A stretch of DNA of 64,000 nt from Serratia fonticola (GCF_001006005.1 NZ_CP011254.1:868001-932000); one strand, 5' to 3'; shown: positions 51,920 through 61,248, numbered from the stretch's first letter. The notes: generated by a model from the sequence alone, not told the origin. Program-made: numbers and translations.

Positions 51920-52492
51920 TTAGCCTGGCTTGCGGTGCTCCGCAGCATGCATCGTAAGGTAGGCATTGAGGTTTTCATCCCCCAGACCCAACGTGCTCAG
52001 GATGGCGGCCATAAAGCTGACCGGCGCGGTACCCGGTGCCGTGATAACGCGCCGATCGGCGATGGCATAAGGCACATCCTGATAGTATTGCGCACCACCA
52101 TAGTTCAGGCTCAACAGGTTTTCTGCCGAATTAGAAGTATGGCGGACCGCATCAAGCACGCCCGCCTGCGCTAAAGCGCGAGTACCATCGCAAATCCCCG
52201 CGACGATAGCGTTACTTTGATAAGCCGCGGCAACCAAGGCGGTGATATCCGGTGCCTGTGCGGTTTGCCAGATAGTGCCCCCGCAGACAATCAGCAGATC
52301 GACTTCATCAGGCTGAATGGCTTCTATTGCCAGATGAGGGGAAACCAGCATGCCACCTGAAGAGGTGACCTGGGCTGCGCCAGGAGTAGCAAAACGGCAG
52401 TCAAAACCGTAGTACCCACGCCCCGTCGAGTTGATCAGAGCGGTTTCCCAATCGGAAAAGTTTTCAGTCAGGAGAGTAATAGCACGTATCAT
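51920..52492 (-). CDS. DJ-1/PfpI-family protein
   Basis: The 190-residue protein starts at ATG 52492, with AAGGA upstream; a longer frame lacks support. The family core VDLLIVCGGTIWQT and the nucleophile elbow IVAGICDGTRALAQAG (cysteine in GIC) are visible. Members act as glyoxalase, deglycase or amidotransferase-like proteins. As the last gene of the sugar-related operon it might detoxify or modify an intermediate; this is inference. It ends 32 bases from the convergent LuxR-type gene. Confidence 0.85.
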   Translation of the reverse strand: MIRAITLLTENFSDWETALINSTGRGYYGFDCRFATPGAAQVTSSGGMLVSPHLAIEAIQPDEVDLLIVCGGTIWQTAQAPDITALVAAAYQSNAIVAGICDGTRALAQAGVLDAVRHTSNSAENLLSLNYGGAQYYQDVPYAIADRRVITAPGTAPVSFMAAILSTLGLGDENLNAYLTMHAAEHRKPG

Positions 52493-52623
52493 CGGAGTGT
52501 CCTTGTCAGTTATGGGGGCAATTTTCAGGATTTTCCTACCCGCAAAAACCAAGAGTAACCTGCACTGTTGACAGTTTCTGTCAGTAGCCAACAGAGGCCC
52601 CCTCCCGCAAAGATAACCCGCAT

Positions 52624-53049
52624 TCAATCAGCCAGCGAAACCGGTGCCACGGTCAGCAGCAGGTTGGCAAAGCGCCGCATCTCACCGCTGGCGATCACCA
52701 GTAATGTCTCCTGTGATTTTGCCGCATGATAGAAAGCCTCGCGGTTAAGGTAATTGATGGGGCAACCGTCAGGCAGCAGTTGCTGATATTCGGTAGCGAT
52801 GGTGTTGGTGAAGTCCTGCGGCCAGGCCATCATTGAGGCGTGTTCCACGTTAATGTGCTTGAGCACTTTATCTAATATCACGCTGCTGGCGATCATTCCT
52901 GGGGCCAGGTTCAGATAGACAATGGTGGCCTCTTTCGACGAGTTGGTGACGAACGAATAGTTACCATCGGCGATGAGGATCTGGGTTTTATGCCCGCACA
53001 GCGCCAGGGCGCCCAACAGTTGCGGATGAATAATATCGGCTTTGATCAT
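52624..53049 (-). CDS. RbsD/FucU-family sugar mutarotase
   Basis: The 141-residue protein begins MIKADIIHPQLLGALALCGHKTQILIADGNY, with the family's catalytic histidine region (LCGHKTQILIADGN), and ends FANLLLTVAPV. RbsD and FucU interconvert anomers of ribose or fucose. FucU-type length (about 140) fits. Its place with an SDR dehydrogenase and an MFS carrier suggests it prepares an anomeric sugar for oxidation. The exact sugar is unknown. Confidence 0.88.
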   Translation of the reverse strand: MIKADIIHPQLLGALALCGHKTQILIADGNYSFVTNSSKEATIVYLNLAPGMIASSVILDKVLKHINVEHASMMAWPQDFTNTIATEYQQLLPDGCPINYLNREAFYHAAKSQETLLVIASGEMRRFANLLLTVAPVSLAD

Positions 53050-53073
53050 AGTTTTCCCGTAGTGAAGGCAAGT

Positions 53074-53097
53074 GGGCGCAGCATGCAGCGCCCCTAC
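53074..53097. repeat. Palindromic intergenic repeat, copy 1
   Basis: The palindrome GGGCGCAGCATGCAGCGCCC followed by CTA. An identical 23-base copy is at 56778 and a related arm occurs at 42701. It lies between the SDR and mutarotase genes of one operon. It looks like a dispersed REP-like element. Confidence 0.7.
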
Positions 53098-53188
53098 GTT
53101 TGAGCCCGGTTGTGGGTGTTACAGATTGCTTCCCATACCTGGCCACAGCTTCGTACCAGCTCCCTCTCCTTTTTGGGGTTGGGTAGGA

Positions 53189-53953
53189 TCACATACGGTA
53201 AATACCGCCGTTAATGTCGATGGTGGCACCAGAGACGAAGCCGTCATATTCCGAGGCGAGGAATTTAATCACCCGAGCAACGTCTTCCGGGCTCCCCGCG
53301 CGGCCAAGGGGGATGCCGTGGATGGTTTCATCGGCAGATTCTTTGCTGGTATGCAGGTTATGGAAGCGAGTGCCAAGAATAAGCCCCGGCGCTACGGCGT
53401 TGACCCTGATGCCATATTCACCCAGTTCCGCAGCCAGGGAACGAGTCCAGGTTAATACCGCCCCTTTGGCCATGGAGTAAACCAGTGAACCAGAATGCCC
53501 GCCGGCACGGCCAGCCAGTGAGGCCAGATTGACGACGCTGGCTCCGTCCTTGGCGCTTTTTAAGTAAGGTAGCGCGCTTTGCGTGACGTTCAGCATGGTC
53601 GTCATATTGACATCAATCACCGTCTGCCAGAATTGGCGGTCGATCTCACCGAGCCATTTACGGGCGATAATGCCGCCCACGTTATTGATCAGTATGTCTA
53701 TCCCCCCCAAAAACTCGGCGGCGGCAGCGACACATCGCTGAGTATCTGCGGTATCGGTTAAATCAGCATAACCATAGGCGGCGCGTTGACCGCGTGAATG
53801 GGCTAGCTCAGCCAGTTCCTTTGGCCCCTCTTCGCCGCTGAAATAGTGGATGTAGATGTCACACCCGGCGTTAATCAACTGTTCTGCGGTAGCTTTGCCA
53901 ATCCCCTGCTCGGCTCCGGTGATAAACACTTTCTTACCCGTTAGATTTCCCAT
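53189..53953 (-). CDS. Short-chain dehydrogenase/reductase
   Basis: The 254-residue protein has the cofactor motif VFITGAEQGIGKATA (TGxxxGIG), the NNVG stretch (LINNVGGIIA), the catalytic serine and YSMAK motif (SLVYSMAKGAVL), and the tail DGFVSGATIDINGG typical of classical SDRs. It should oxidise or reduce a sugar or sugar acid with NAD(P). It follows the MFS carrier by 35 bases, and the mutarotase gene follows after a 139-base gap that contains the palindromic repeat. Confidence 0.92.
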   Translation of the reverse strand: MGNLTGKKVFITGAEQGIGKATAEQLINAGCDIYIHYFSGEEGPKELAELAHSRGQRAAYGYADLTDTADTQRCVAAAAEFLGGIDILINNVGGIIARKWLGEIDRQFWQTVIDVNMTTMLNVTQSALPYLKSAKDGASVVNLASLAGRAGGHSGSLVYSMAKGAVLTWTRSLAAELGEYGIRVNAVAPGLILGTRFHNLHTSKESADETIHGIPLGRAGSPEDVARVIKFLASEYDGFVSGATIDINGGIYRM

Positions 53954-53988
53954 TTTATTGCCTCTCGATTATTTGTAGATAACACCAG

Positions 53989-55296
53989 TTATGAGCGAAT
54001 AACGCCTTCACGCTGTTTGGCGCAGTAAAAAATGCAGATCAATCCGGTAACCAATAAACACAGTGACAGGAAAATCAGCCCCGAAGTATTACTGTTAGTA
54101 ACGTCCTTTAATAACCCGACCACATAAGGCGCGACAAAGCCCCCGATATTACCGATACAGCTCACCACCGCCAGTCCGGCCGCTGCCGCCGCCCCGGTAG
54201 AAATATTGGCGGGCATGGAAAGGAATGAAGGAACCGAGGTATAGATACCTATCGCAGCAACGCTCAGGAACATCAACGCAATAAATACGTTGTAGTTAAA
54301 AAACACCACGGCACCTATCAGGCCAAAGGCGGCGACAATCATGCTGATACCGGCAAACACGCCGATTTTTTTGCTTTTACTGGCCCATAGGCTCCACGGA
54401 TAAACCAGCAGAGCGGCCAAGCCATAGGGAATAAAAGCAATCAGGCTTACGTGGAAAATATCATCACCAGAGATAGCTGTGATAATGGAAGGCAGCCACA
54501 TCCCGAAACCGTAGATCCCGCACACCATGCCAAAATTCAACATGGCGTATAACAGATACTTTTTATTTTTTATGCCCTGCATAAAATCAGACAGCTTGAC
54601 CTTGGAACCCGATTTGCTACGCGTGGCGTTGTCCATCAGCCAGGCTTTCTCTTCCACATCGAGATAGCCCACATCTTTCGGTGAGTTCTTGATAATAAAA
54701 GGGATAAACAGGCCAATAATCACCGGTGGAATGCCTTCGAGGATAAACAGCCACTGCCAGGGCTCCAGGCCAAACCAGCCATGTTCGATGTTAAGGATCA
54801 GCCCAGAAATCGGTGAACCGATAGCGTTCGACAACGGCTGTACGATGATAAACATGCCGAGGATTTTGGTGCGGTACTTCTCCGGGAAAAACACCGTGAA
54901 GTAATAGACAACCGAGGGGAAAAAACCCGCCTCACAGACTCCCAGCATAAATCTACAGATATACAACTCCATCGGCGTGCGGACAAAACCCATCAACACG
55001 GCAAATATTCCCCAGGTGATAAGGATCCTGGCAAACCAGATACGCGGCCCAAACTTGATGGTTCCCGCATTACTGGGGATTTCAAACATAAAATAGCCGA
55101 TAAAGAATATCCCAGAGGCAAAGCCAAAGGCCGAGGCGGTTAACCCCAGGCTATCTTCCAGAGCAATTGCCGCATAGGCCATATTATTACGATCCAAAAA
55201 AGCCAGAAAGTATAATAAGATCATTAACGGGACAATATTCAGCGTCATTTTCCTAATGGCACTGCGTTCAATTTCCTGAGGCGTTCTTTTTTGCAT
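53989..55296 (-). CDS. MFS transporter, anion:cation symporter (hexuronate/sugar-acid type)
   Basis: The 435-residue protein shows twelve hydrophobic segments. The opening MTLNIVPLMILLYFLAFLDRNNMAYA and the segment GVCEAGFFPSVVYYFTVFFPEKYR are typical of the ACS branch, which takes up glucarate, galactonate, phthalate and related acids. As first structural gene after the LacI-type regulator it probably imports the substrate of the operon. The substrate cannot be named from sequence alone. Confidence 0.9.
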   Translation of the reverse strand: MQKRTPQEIERSAIRKMTLNIVPLMILLYFLAFLDRNNMAYAAIALEDSLGLTASAFGFASGIFFIGYFMFEIPSNAGTIKFGPRIWFARILITWGIFAVLMGFVRTPMELYICRFMLGVCEAGFFPSVVYYFTVFFPEKYRTKILGMFIIVQPLSNAIGSPISGLILNIEHGWFGLEPWQWLFILEGIPPVIIGLFIPFIIKNSPKDVGYLDVEEKAWLMDNATRSKSGSKVKLSDFMQGIKNKKYLLYAMLNFGMVCGIYGFGMWLPSIITAISGDDIFHVSLIAFIPYGLAALLVYPWSLWASKSKKIGVFAGISMIVAAFGLIGAVVFFNYNVFIALMFLSVAAIGIYTSVPSFLSMPANISTGAAAAAGLAVVSCIGNIGGFVAPYVVGLLKDVTNSNTSGLIFLSLCLLVTGLICIFYCAKQREGVIRS

Positions 55297-55419
55297 AATA
55301 GAATACTTCCAACGTTGTTAATCGGAATAATAATCTGCTACAGGCATGCCTGATGGATACAGGTATATTTACCTGATAATAAATAATGCTATTTAATCGT
55401 TCTCGTTACGCTATTCGAG

Positions 55420-56466
55420 TTATGGCGTAATAGTTATTACCGACTGGCGGCTGACTAACGTCGGCGGGAAAATAAACTCTTCAGGGATTAATGTAGGATC
55501 CCCCACGCGTTGCAATAAGCGCTCCACCATCACCTGGGCCATCTCGGCAAGCGGTGGCATGACGGAGGTCAGTGCGGGCCACACCAGCCCCGAGAGCGGA
55601 ATATTGTCGATGCCCACCACCGATATCTCACCAGGCACCGCCACTCCAGCTTCCCGCAGCCCCGCCAACAGGCCGATACCCAGAGCATCGTTGATAGCCA
55701 CCACGCCATCCGGGCGCGGAGAAAGAGCAAGTACCTGAGCGGCGAGGGTAAAGCCTAGTTCGGCCATCTCGGTATCGCCATACTCTCCGCTGGCTTTGCC
55801 TTCTATCACCCGCTGCTGAGCGGGCAGGCGATGATTACGCACCACGGTGAGAAACCCTTCAATCTTATGGCTGCGGCTCATGGTCAGACTGGACTCGGTG
55901 GCAAAGACGATATTGCGACAACCGCGCTCGATCAGGTGTTGAGCCGCCAGCCGACCGGCCTCTACGTTGTCCATTGAGACGCTGTCGAATAACCGGACAT
56001 CAGCGGTGAAGCTCCCCGCCATCCGGTTATCGTAGTTGACGATCATCATTCCCATTTCGGCAGCCTGTGCAAAATGGGTCTTACGGATATCACTCGCCGC
56101 AACGATAATGCCGCGCACCCCATGGGCGAACATATCTTCGATAAAGGTGCGCTCTTCATCTTCTTGCCGATAGGTGTTGCCCAACAGCACCCGGTAGCGG
56201 TGTTCTTTAGCCGCCAGGTCAACCTCGCGAGCCAGGGCAGAAAAGCTGGGGTTGACGATCGAGGGAACCAGCAGACCGATCATCCGGGCATGCCCGGTTT
56301 TCAACTGCTGCGCCACTCTGTTGGGCTGATAGTTCAATTCGCGCATCACCTGTTCGATACGCAGCCGGGTTTCCGGGCGCATTTGATTGCTGCGCCCATT
56401 TAACACGTTGGAAACGCTGCTCACGGAAACACCGGCGAGATGCGCGACATCACGAATATTGGCCAT
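55420..56466 (-). CDS. LacI-family transcriptional repressor
   Basis: The 348-residue protein starts at ATG 56466, with GGGGGAG upstream. The HTH and hinge are clear (MANIRDVAHLAGVSVSSVSN and VLNG, then QLKTGHARMIGLLVPS), followed by a periplasmic-binding-protein-like effector domain. It lies upstream of the MFS gene on the same strand, 123 bases apart. A palindromic operator candidate (56576-56594) lies 110 bases before its start, so it is likely to control itself and the operon in response to the imported compound. Confidence 0.92.
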   Translation of the reverse strand: MANIRDVAHLAGVSVSSVSNVLNGRSNQMRPETRLRIEQVMRELNYQPNRVAQQLKTGHARMIGLLVPSIVNPSFSALAREVDLAAKEHRYRVLLGNTYRQEDEERTFIEDMFAHGVRGIIVAASDIRKTHFAQAAEMGMMIVNYDNRMAGSFTADVRLFDSVSMDNVEAGRLAAQHLIERGCRNIVFATESSLTMSRSHKIEGFLTVVRNHRLPAQQRVIEGKASGEYGDTEMAELGFTLAAQVLALSPRPDGVVAINDALGIGLLAGLREAGVAVPGEISVVGIDNIPLSGLVWPALTSVMPPLAEMAQVMVERLLQRVGDPTLIPEEFIFPPTLVSRQSVITITP

Positions 56467-56575
56467 GTTTTCGCTCCCCCCTCCGGTGCTGACGTTAATC
56501 GGTGACGTTATGGACGACAATCCGTTAAATCACCGCACAATCAATACGTTAAATAGAACCTTTGACATAATCTGT

Positions 56576-56594
56576 ATCGTTTTAGTGAAACGAT
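56576..56594. promoter_or_regulatory. LacI-type operator
   Basis: ATCGTTT-N5-AAACGAT is a perfect 7+7 palindrome with a 5-base centre; one further base on each side nearly pairs. Its place before the lacI-type gene and its shape fit a LacI/GalR-family site. Confidence 0.7.
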
Positions 56595-56777
56595 GCAGAT
56601 CAATTTATAGCGGAGATATGACTCAATCAAGCGACTTTACCGGCCGCGCCGTGGTTGCGTGATGCTTTTGTGAAAGCTATCAAGCCCAGCGCCATGGCAT
56701 TACTAAACACGGGTAAAATCCCCGGCTGTTTAGTCAGTGTTTAGTGGTGGAGTTAAAGGCTGGAACGGGGTTTGGTC

Positions 56778-56801
56778 GGGCGCAGCATGCAGCGCCCCTA
56801 C
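56778..56801. repeat. Palindromic intergenic repeat, copy 2
   Basis: Identical over 23 bases to the element at 53074-53096 (GGGCGCAGCATGCAGCGCCC plus CTA). It lies in the gap between the LacI-type gene and the antitoxin gene. Confidence 0.7.
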
Positions 56802-56835
56802 ATATAATGGTCGGTTGGAGTAGGCTACTAACCCA

Positions 56836-57090
56836 TCATATATCGTTTATCAGTTCGTCAAATACCCACTCTCCCTCATGTAACTTTCCTAGCTTGGCTT
56901 GATTTATAGAGTGCTCAAGCTTGGCGCGCAGGTTTTGTAACTTAAACTCTGCAAACGCATTATAGTCCTCAACAGGCATGACCACTACGGAGGGTTGACC
57001 GTTTTGAGTGATACAAATTGGTTCACGCTGGGCTGTAGCCATCATTTGTTTAAACTGGGTTTTGGCCTGACTGAACGTAAAGTTAACCAT
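56836..57090 (-). CDS. Solitary Phd/YefM-type antitoxin
   Basis: The 84-residue protein begins MVNFTFSQAKTQFKQMM and contains EPICITQNGQPSVVVMPVEDYNAF, the Phd/YefM DNA-binding pattern. AGGAG precedes the ATG. No RelE- or Doc-like toxin frame follows: the next 340 bases on the minus strand are non-coding. It overlaps the DUF3142-like gene by 8 bases, so it is expressed with that unit. It may be the relic of a toxin-antitoxin pair or act as a local repressor. Confidence 0.8.
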   Translation of the reverse strand: MVNFTFSQAKTQFKQMMATAQREPICITQNGQPSVVVMPVEDYNAFAEFKLQNLRAKLEHSINQAKLGKLHEGEWVFDELINDI

Positions 57091-57829
57091 TGTTATCTCC
57101 TAAGGATGTTTTCCTAGTGGTATTCAACAAAAAAACCACCTCACCGCGATAATAAGGCGATGTGGCCAGCCGCCGTTGCCACTCGGAGTTCCAGTCGCCC
57201 TGCTGCACCAGACCGATTTTGAAGGGGATTTGTAGCTTAAGCAGCGCGGGGAGATAGCGTTCATACTCCGTGACCGTGCGCCGCCCCTGATAGGTTTGGA
57301 TCACCAACTCATCGATTGGCAACGCATTTAACTGGCTGACGTTACCGGTCTTTGCCCAATCGAGCAGGCCGGTCACGCCCAAAGCATATTCTTTGGGTAA
57401 TCGACCGCGCAGCTTGTCGAGAAACTCCGCGTACTTATCCAGTTGATAGGTTGCCGCGTCAAAGTCGATCTGTAGCCCTACCACCCGATTGCCTGCCGCT
57501 GCCCAACGGGCAGGCAGACGCACCGCCGAAGCCAATACCTCGTCAGACATGTCCAGAGTTGCAACACGTACGGTGATCCAGACGGCGGGCGCCTGAAGCT
57601 TGCTCAACGGCAGCCCTAACTTCAGAAAACGAGCACCCTGGCGGCCGTTCACGATTTCACCCTGATGGAGATAGAGCAGATCGGCCTGCTGCAACGCAGG
57701 CTGCGGCCAAACGCCGGACCAAAGCCAGAATGCGCGGTAATTATGCGCATTTACATACCGGCCAGCTGCATTATCCGCCGCTGCGGCGGTTGCAAAGACC
57801 GGCAACCACAGCAGCAGCAATAACCGCAT
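57083..57829 (-). CDS. Exported DUF3142-like protein
   Basis: The 248-residue protein starts at ATG 57829, overlapping the previous stop (TGATG). This start gives a clean signal peptide (MRLLLLLWLPVFATAAAADN); a start 30 bases earlier does not. The body has TIM-barrel-like strands (VVGLQIDFDAATYQLDKYAEFL, YALGVTGLLDWA, IDELVIQTYQG) as seen in DUF3142 proteins, which look like glycoside-hydrolase folds without known activity. It is coupled to the 725-residue exported protein upstream and probably acts with it in the periplasm or outer membrane. Confidence 0.7.
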   Translation of the reverse strand: MRLLLLLWLPVFATAAAADNAAGRYVNAHNYRAFWLWSGVWPQPALQQADLLYLHQGEIVNGRQGARFLKLGLPLSKLQAPAVWITVRVATLDMSDEVLASAVRLPARWAAAGNRVVGLQIDFDAATYQLDKYAEFLDKLRGRLPKEYALGVTGLLDWAKTGNVSQLNALPIDELVIQTYQGRRTVTEYERYLPALLKLQIPFKIGLVQQGDWNSEWQRRLATSPYYRGEVVFLLNTTRKTSLGDNNG

Positions 57830-60006
57830 CACCAATAGTATTTGAGCTTTTGTTCCCATTGGTTACCTTTATACTGGCTCTTCAACAGGTTAAACCAACG
57901 TTGGCGAGTTTTTTGCGAGATCTCCTGCCGATCGCAGCTGTTGTAGCCGGAAGGTGAGAAGCACATCACCGCCCGGTACAGCGCATAAGTTTTATCTTCA
58001 GGTTCGGCCCTGGGATCGGCGATCACTTGCTGATAATATTTCAATCTGCCGTGCGCTTTATCTTTACCCAGTTCGGCCCCAGCCAGGTCATCCAGCTGTT
58101 CATTACCCCCCATTTCCGCTTCGGTGCTGATATCGGCAAAGGTGGTACGCAAGAACTCTGCCACACAGTTCATGGCGTGCGCATCGGTCTTGTTCTTCGC
58201 CAATACGGCAACGTTAGCGTCTAAAGAAGCACAGAAATAGCCAGGCTCGGTCCGACTGCCATCCCAATCGAAAACGCTGAGTGCGACATCGCCAAATACC
58301 TGTGGGTCAGGCGTCTGCTTGATATTTTTTTTCAGTTGGCTGTCGTCAATAAACCCCTGGTAGTCGCCTACCATCAAATCCTTAAACAGCAGCGTATGCA
58401 GAGCGATGGTCTTTTCTTCGTCATTGGGTGCGCCAGCGGCTTGCTGTTGCAGCAACGCTTTGTTGGCCAGGCTTTTGAGCACCACGGAGCGATAACGCAG
58501 GCTATTGATTGGGCTGTCAGGGGCAAAAATAGCGGCAGTTTTATTTTCCTGCACCAGGGCGGTGGTCAACATCTGCTGCAGATACTGTTGCTGATAAGGG
58601 GCAAGCTTCATGCCAAGCAGATGACGCCAATGGGCTTCGGCACCCTGCCAATTTTCCTGCATCACCAGAGCATCGCCGTAGAGGATCTGTTGGCTGAACG
58701 CGATGAGATCGTTCGCTGCCAGCTGTGCCGCAGGCTGGATCGCCTTGGTGACCGCGGCATAATCCTTTTGCTGATAGAACAGCCAGGCATTATGCATATA
58801 TTCCCAGAGCGGCAACTGATTGGCGGCAGCAAACATCGGTTTGTACCCCTGCAGCATCTCATCGCTCACTTTCGGCATCGACTGGTTATCGAGATTGTAT
58901 TTACGCAGCCACTTCATGGTTTGGGTAAAGGTCAACAACGGGGCATCGGCACTGCTGACGAAAGGCTGTTCTGCGCTGTCATAAGGAATGTTGCGGCTCA
59001 GCAGAATTTGGTCCCCTTCATCAATCATCGCGCCAAGCGTATTGATATCGGTGGCAGAGGTTATCTCGCTTTCATACAGCTGTGCCAATCGTGGCCAGTC
59101 GGACAGATACCAATTCACCCGGCGCTGTAATCCCTGCACGGAAGCCACATATTCACCTTTGGGGTAAGCGGCCAGATAGTCCTGCGCACGTTGCAATGCC
59201 TGAGCGCCTGCGTCTTTATTAGCCCGCTGCGGATCGAACATACCGTACTGATCCGTGGCATTTTCAGTGATCTGGTTCAGGGCCACGCGGAACAGCATAT
59301 AAGCGGCCGTTTCAGCCACCCATGGTTGATCCGACTCTTTTAACCGTTGGAACCCGGTATCCGCATCGGCAAATTGCCCCTGATAAAACTGTTCCGCACT
59401 GGTGAGGTAATCTCTGAACGCCGCCGCATGAGACCCTGCGGCATAGTTGGCCATCAGCGGTAAAAATTGCTCCGGCTGCGCTTCACCCCGGTAAATTTTG
59501 GCCCGGCGCAACGCCAGTAAATCGCGTTCGGCCTGATCTAACTGCTGGTCGTCCAACAGGGTCTGGAAAAATTGGCTGAGTGACAGCGGATTATTAGAGA
59601 TCCAGCGGCCTTCATATTCGGCTGAAAAGCCGGTTAACCCCGAAGGTTTAATGCCCAGGCTTAATGCTAGCGCATCGAGTGGGTCTTCCTGCGGCACGGC
59701 TGTCTGGCCTGGTGTGGTGGTCTGATCGGTTACAGGCGCTGCTTCACCAGGGAATACGCCAAACTGGTAGCCTCTACTGCGGCTGATATCCTGCGGCAAT
59801 GACGACAACGCCACGGGTAAATTACGCATCCCCGCTGCCAGCATCAGTAGATTGACGCGGGTATCATTATCAGCGGCCAGGTAAGGCACACCGCCCATTG
59901 CGCAATAGTCGCTCCAGCGGCAGCCAGTTTCATCGGAAGAGGCCAGTGAGAACTGGCTGGTACCAGCGAGGGTTGAGACCACCGCGGCTACTATGAGTTT
60001 TTTCAT
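57829..60006 (-). CDS. Large exported helical-repeat protein (YfiO/TPR-like), partner of the DUF3142 protein
   Basis: The 725-residue protein has a signal peptide (MKKLIVAAVVSTLAGTSQFSLA) and AAGGATATCG before the ATG. Long helical stretches with spaced alanine/tyrosine/leucine positions (AERDLLALRRAKIY, SAEQFYQGQFADADTGF, AQDYLAAYPKGEYVASVQG) suggest tetratricopeptide-type repeats, like outer-membrane assembly proteins. It has no lipobox. It is translationally coupled to the DUF3142-like gene. I recognise the pair as a recurrent arrangement but know no function. Confidence 0.7.
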   Translation of the reverse strand: MKKLIVAAVVSTLAGTSQFSLASSDETGCRWSDYCAMGGVPYLAADNDTRVNLLMLAAGMRNLPVALSSLPQDISRSRGYQFGVFPGEAAPVTDQTTTPGQTAVPQEDPLDALALSLGIKPSGLTGFSAEYEGRWISNNPLSLSQFFQTLLDDQQLDQAERDLLALRRAKIYRGEAQPEQFLPLMANYAAGSHAAAFRDYLTSAEQFYQGQFADADTGFQRLKESDQPWVAETAAYMLFRVALNQITENATDQYGMFDPQRANKDAGAQALQRAQDYLAAYPKGEYVASVQGLQRRVNWYLSDWPRLAQLYESEITSATDINTLGAMIDEGDQILLSRNIPYDSAEQPFVSSADAPLLTFTQTMKWLRKYNLDNQSMPKVSDEMLQGYKPMFAAANQLPLWEYMHNAWLFYQQKDYAAVTKAIQPAAQLAANDLIAFSQQILYGDALVMQENWQGAEAHWRHLLGMKLAPYQQQYLQQMLTTALVQENKTAAIFAPDSPINSLRYRSVVLKSLANKALLQQQAAGAPNDEEKTIALHTLLFKDLMVGDYQGFIDDSQLKKNIKQTPDPQVFGDVALSVFDWDGSRTEPGYFCASLDANVAVLAKNKTDAHAMNCVAEFLRTTFADISTEAEMGGNEQLDDLAGAELGKDKAHGRLKYYQQVIADPRAEPEDKTYALYRAVMCFSPSGYNSCDRQEISQKTRQRWFNLLKSQYKGNQWEQKLKYYW

Positions 60007-60214
60007 CGATATCCTTACTTATCTCCAGTGCTCACTCTCATCCCGAGTGAATTTTGCCTGAGATAGTGTCGTAAGCATTGAGAAAAAACAATACGGCAAA
60101 AACCAACCGGCATAATTAGGAATTATGCGAGCCCAATCCTCACCTAAACGGCCACAGGGCTCAACAAAAGGCTTTGATCTCCCAGCGCTTGCGCCGCTGG
60201 CAGCTGTATTTGGT

Positions 60215-60814
60215 TTATCGCGTGCTATTTCCCAACCACAGGCCACCTTGCAGCAGCCAGTAATATAACTCGCCATTACGCTTGAAGCCCAGCTTGCGCA
60301 TCGCCGTAAGTTTATGGGTGCTGACTGTCTTGACGTTAAGCGAAAGTTTGCTCGCGATCTCGTCAGGTCTTAATTCCTGTGAGATCCCTTGCAGAACGTC
60401 ACGCTCACGCGGGGTCAGATGCAAATGCCGACACACACTTACCGTATCGTCTGTCAAAGACGACTGACTTGCCTGCTCAAACATCTCCTCAACCAGACGC
60501 ACCACGGCATCAGGCCGTTCCTTGCGACCTAATAGCGCCAGTTCATGCTGACGTATTTTATTCGCAGCAGCCGTATCATTTATGATAATCGTCCCAAGCC
60601 GCCGGTTCTGCGAATTTTCCCGGCGAGAATTGAACCGTGACGACCAGCCAAAGGGGTTGACACAAATCATCAGGTCGATCGCTATTCCAGGCGCAACCGG
60701 CACAAAACTCCATGTACAGCCTTTAGCCAGAAAATAGTCCTGCAAAATATGTTGAATGCCCAGAGCAAAATAACGGTTGCTATCCTGAATAGTGATAACA
60801 ATATGTGGTGTCAT
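60215..60814 (-). CDS. LuxR-type transcriptional regulator, third copy
   Basis: The 199-residue protein has AAGGAACTAAA before the ATG. It opens VITIQDSNRYFALGIQHIL and carries a LuxR HTH at about residues 132-195 (LTPRERDVLQGISQEL, ASKLSLNVKTVSTHKLTAM), ending GELYYWLLQGG as in the second copy. It stands beside a pilin remnant, so it probably once controlled a fimbrial operon here. It is intact and may now act on other loci. Confidence 0.85.
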   Translation of the reverse strand: MTPHIVITIQDSNRYFALGIQHILQDYFLAKGCTWSFVPVAPGIAIDLMICVNPFGWSSRFNSRRENSQNRRLGTIIINDTAAANKIRQHELALLGRKERPDAVVRLVEEMFEQASQSSLTDDTVSVCRHLHLTPRERDVLQGISQELRPDEIASKLSLNVKTVSTHKLTAMRKLGFKRNGELYYWLLQGGLWLGNSTR

Positions 60815-60957
60815 TTTAGTTCCTTATAAATCGGCAAAAAACACGGCGATAATATGGGTTTCATTTATAGGGCAAATCATCCTTGACGCTATCGCCCCCA
60901 AACATGGGATGCGAATACCCAATATAGGTTATGCCTATAATGACGTAGCCGATGACT

Positions 60958-61248
60958 GGCCAGCTAAAGTGAAGCCCGCAACCGCTTTGAGTTTTACCTT
61001 TGGTAACAGTGGCAAACGCACCATCACCCTGCAGATAGGCACTGAAGCTCAGGGTCTTATGCCTTTTGCAGCTTTTGGATGGTGGTTGGCTCAATCAGCT
61101 TAATAGGAGCGCTAGCATGCTCAATGACGAGACTAGCCTCCAATATCCAAGGGTCTGCGACGGCAGCGACGTTCCCATTGAAGGGCACAGTCACTTTGTT
61201 CTTGGCATTTGGCTCGTTACCGATTTCACCGTGACGCACACTCTTTAA
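60958..61248 (-). pseudogene. Frameshifted major-pilin remnant
   Basis: Reading the minus strand gives EPNAKNKVTVPFNGNVA...PTTIQKLQKA, then a stop. In the next frame the text resumes as KTLSFSAYLQGDGAFATVTKG. These are consecutive segments of an MrpA-like pilin: compare KNKVQVTFAG, TTVQNLIAGN and NTLSFSAYLQG in 49373-49909. The signal peptide, first cysteine and final strand are gone. It is a decayed subunit gene between a LuxR-type regulator and a MarT/FidL-type pair. Confidence 0.75.

Noticed and set aside
60019..60276. An 85-codon minus-strand frame overlapping the third LuxR-type gene.
   Set aside because: It overlaps the HTH-coding end of the regulator in another frame and has no recognisable content.
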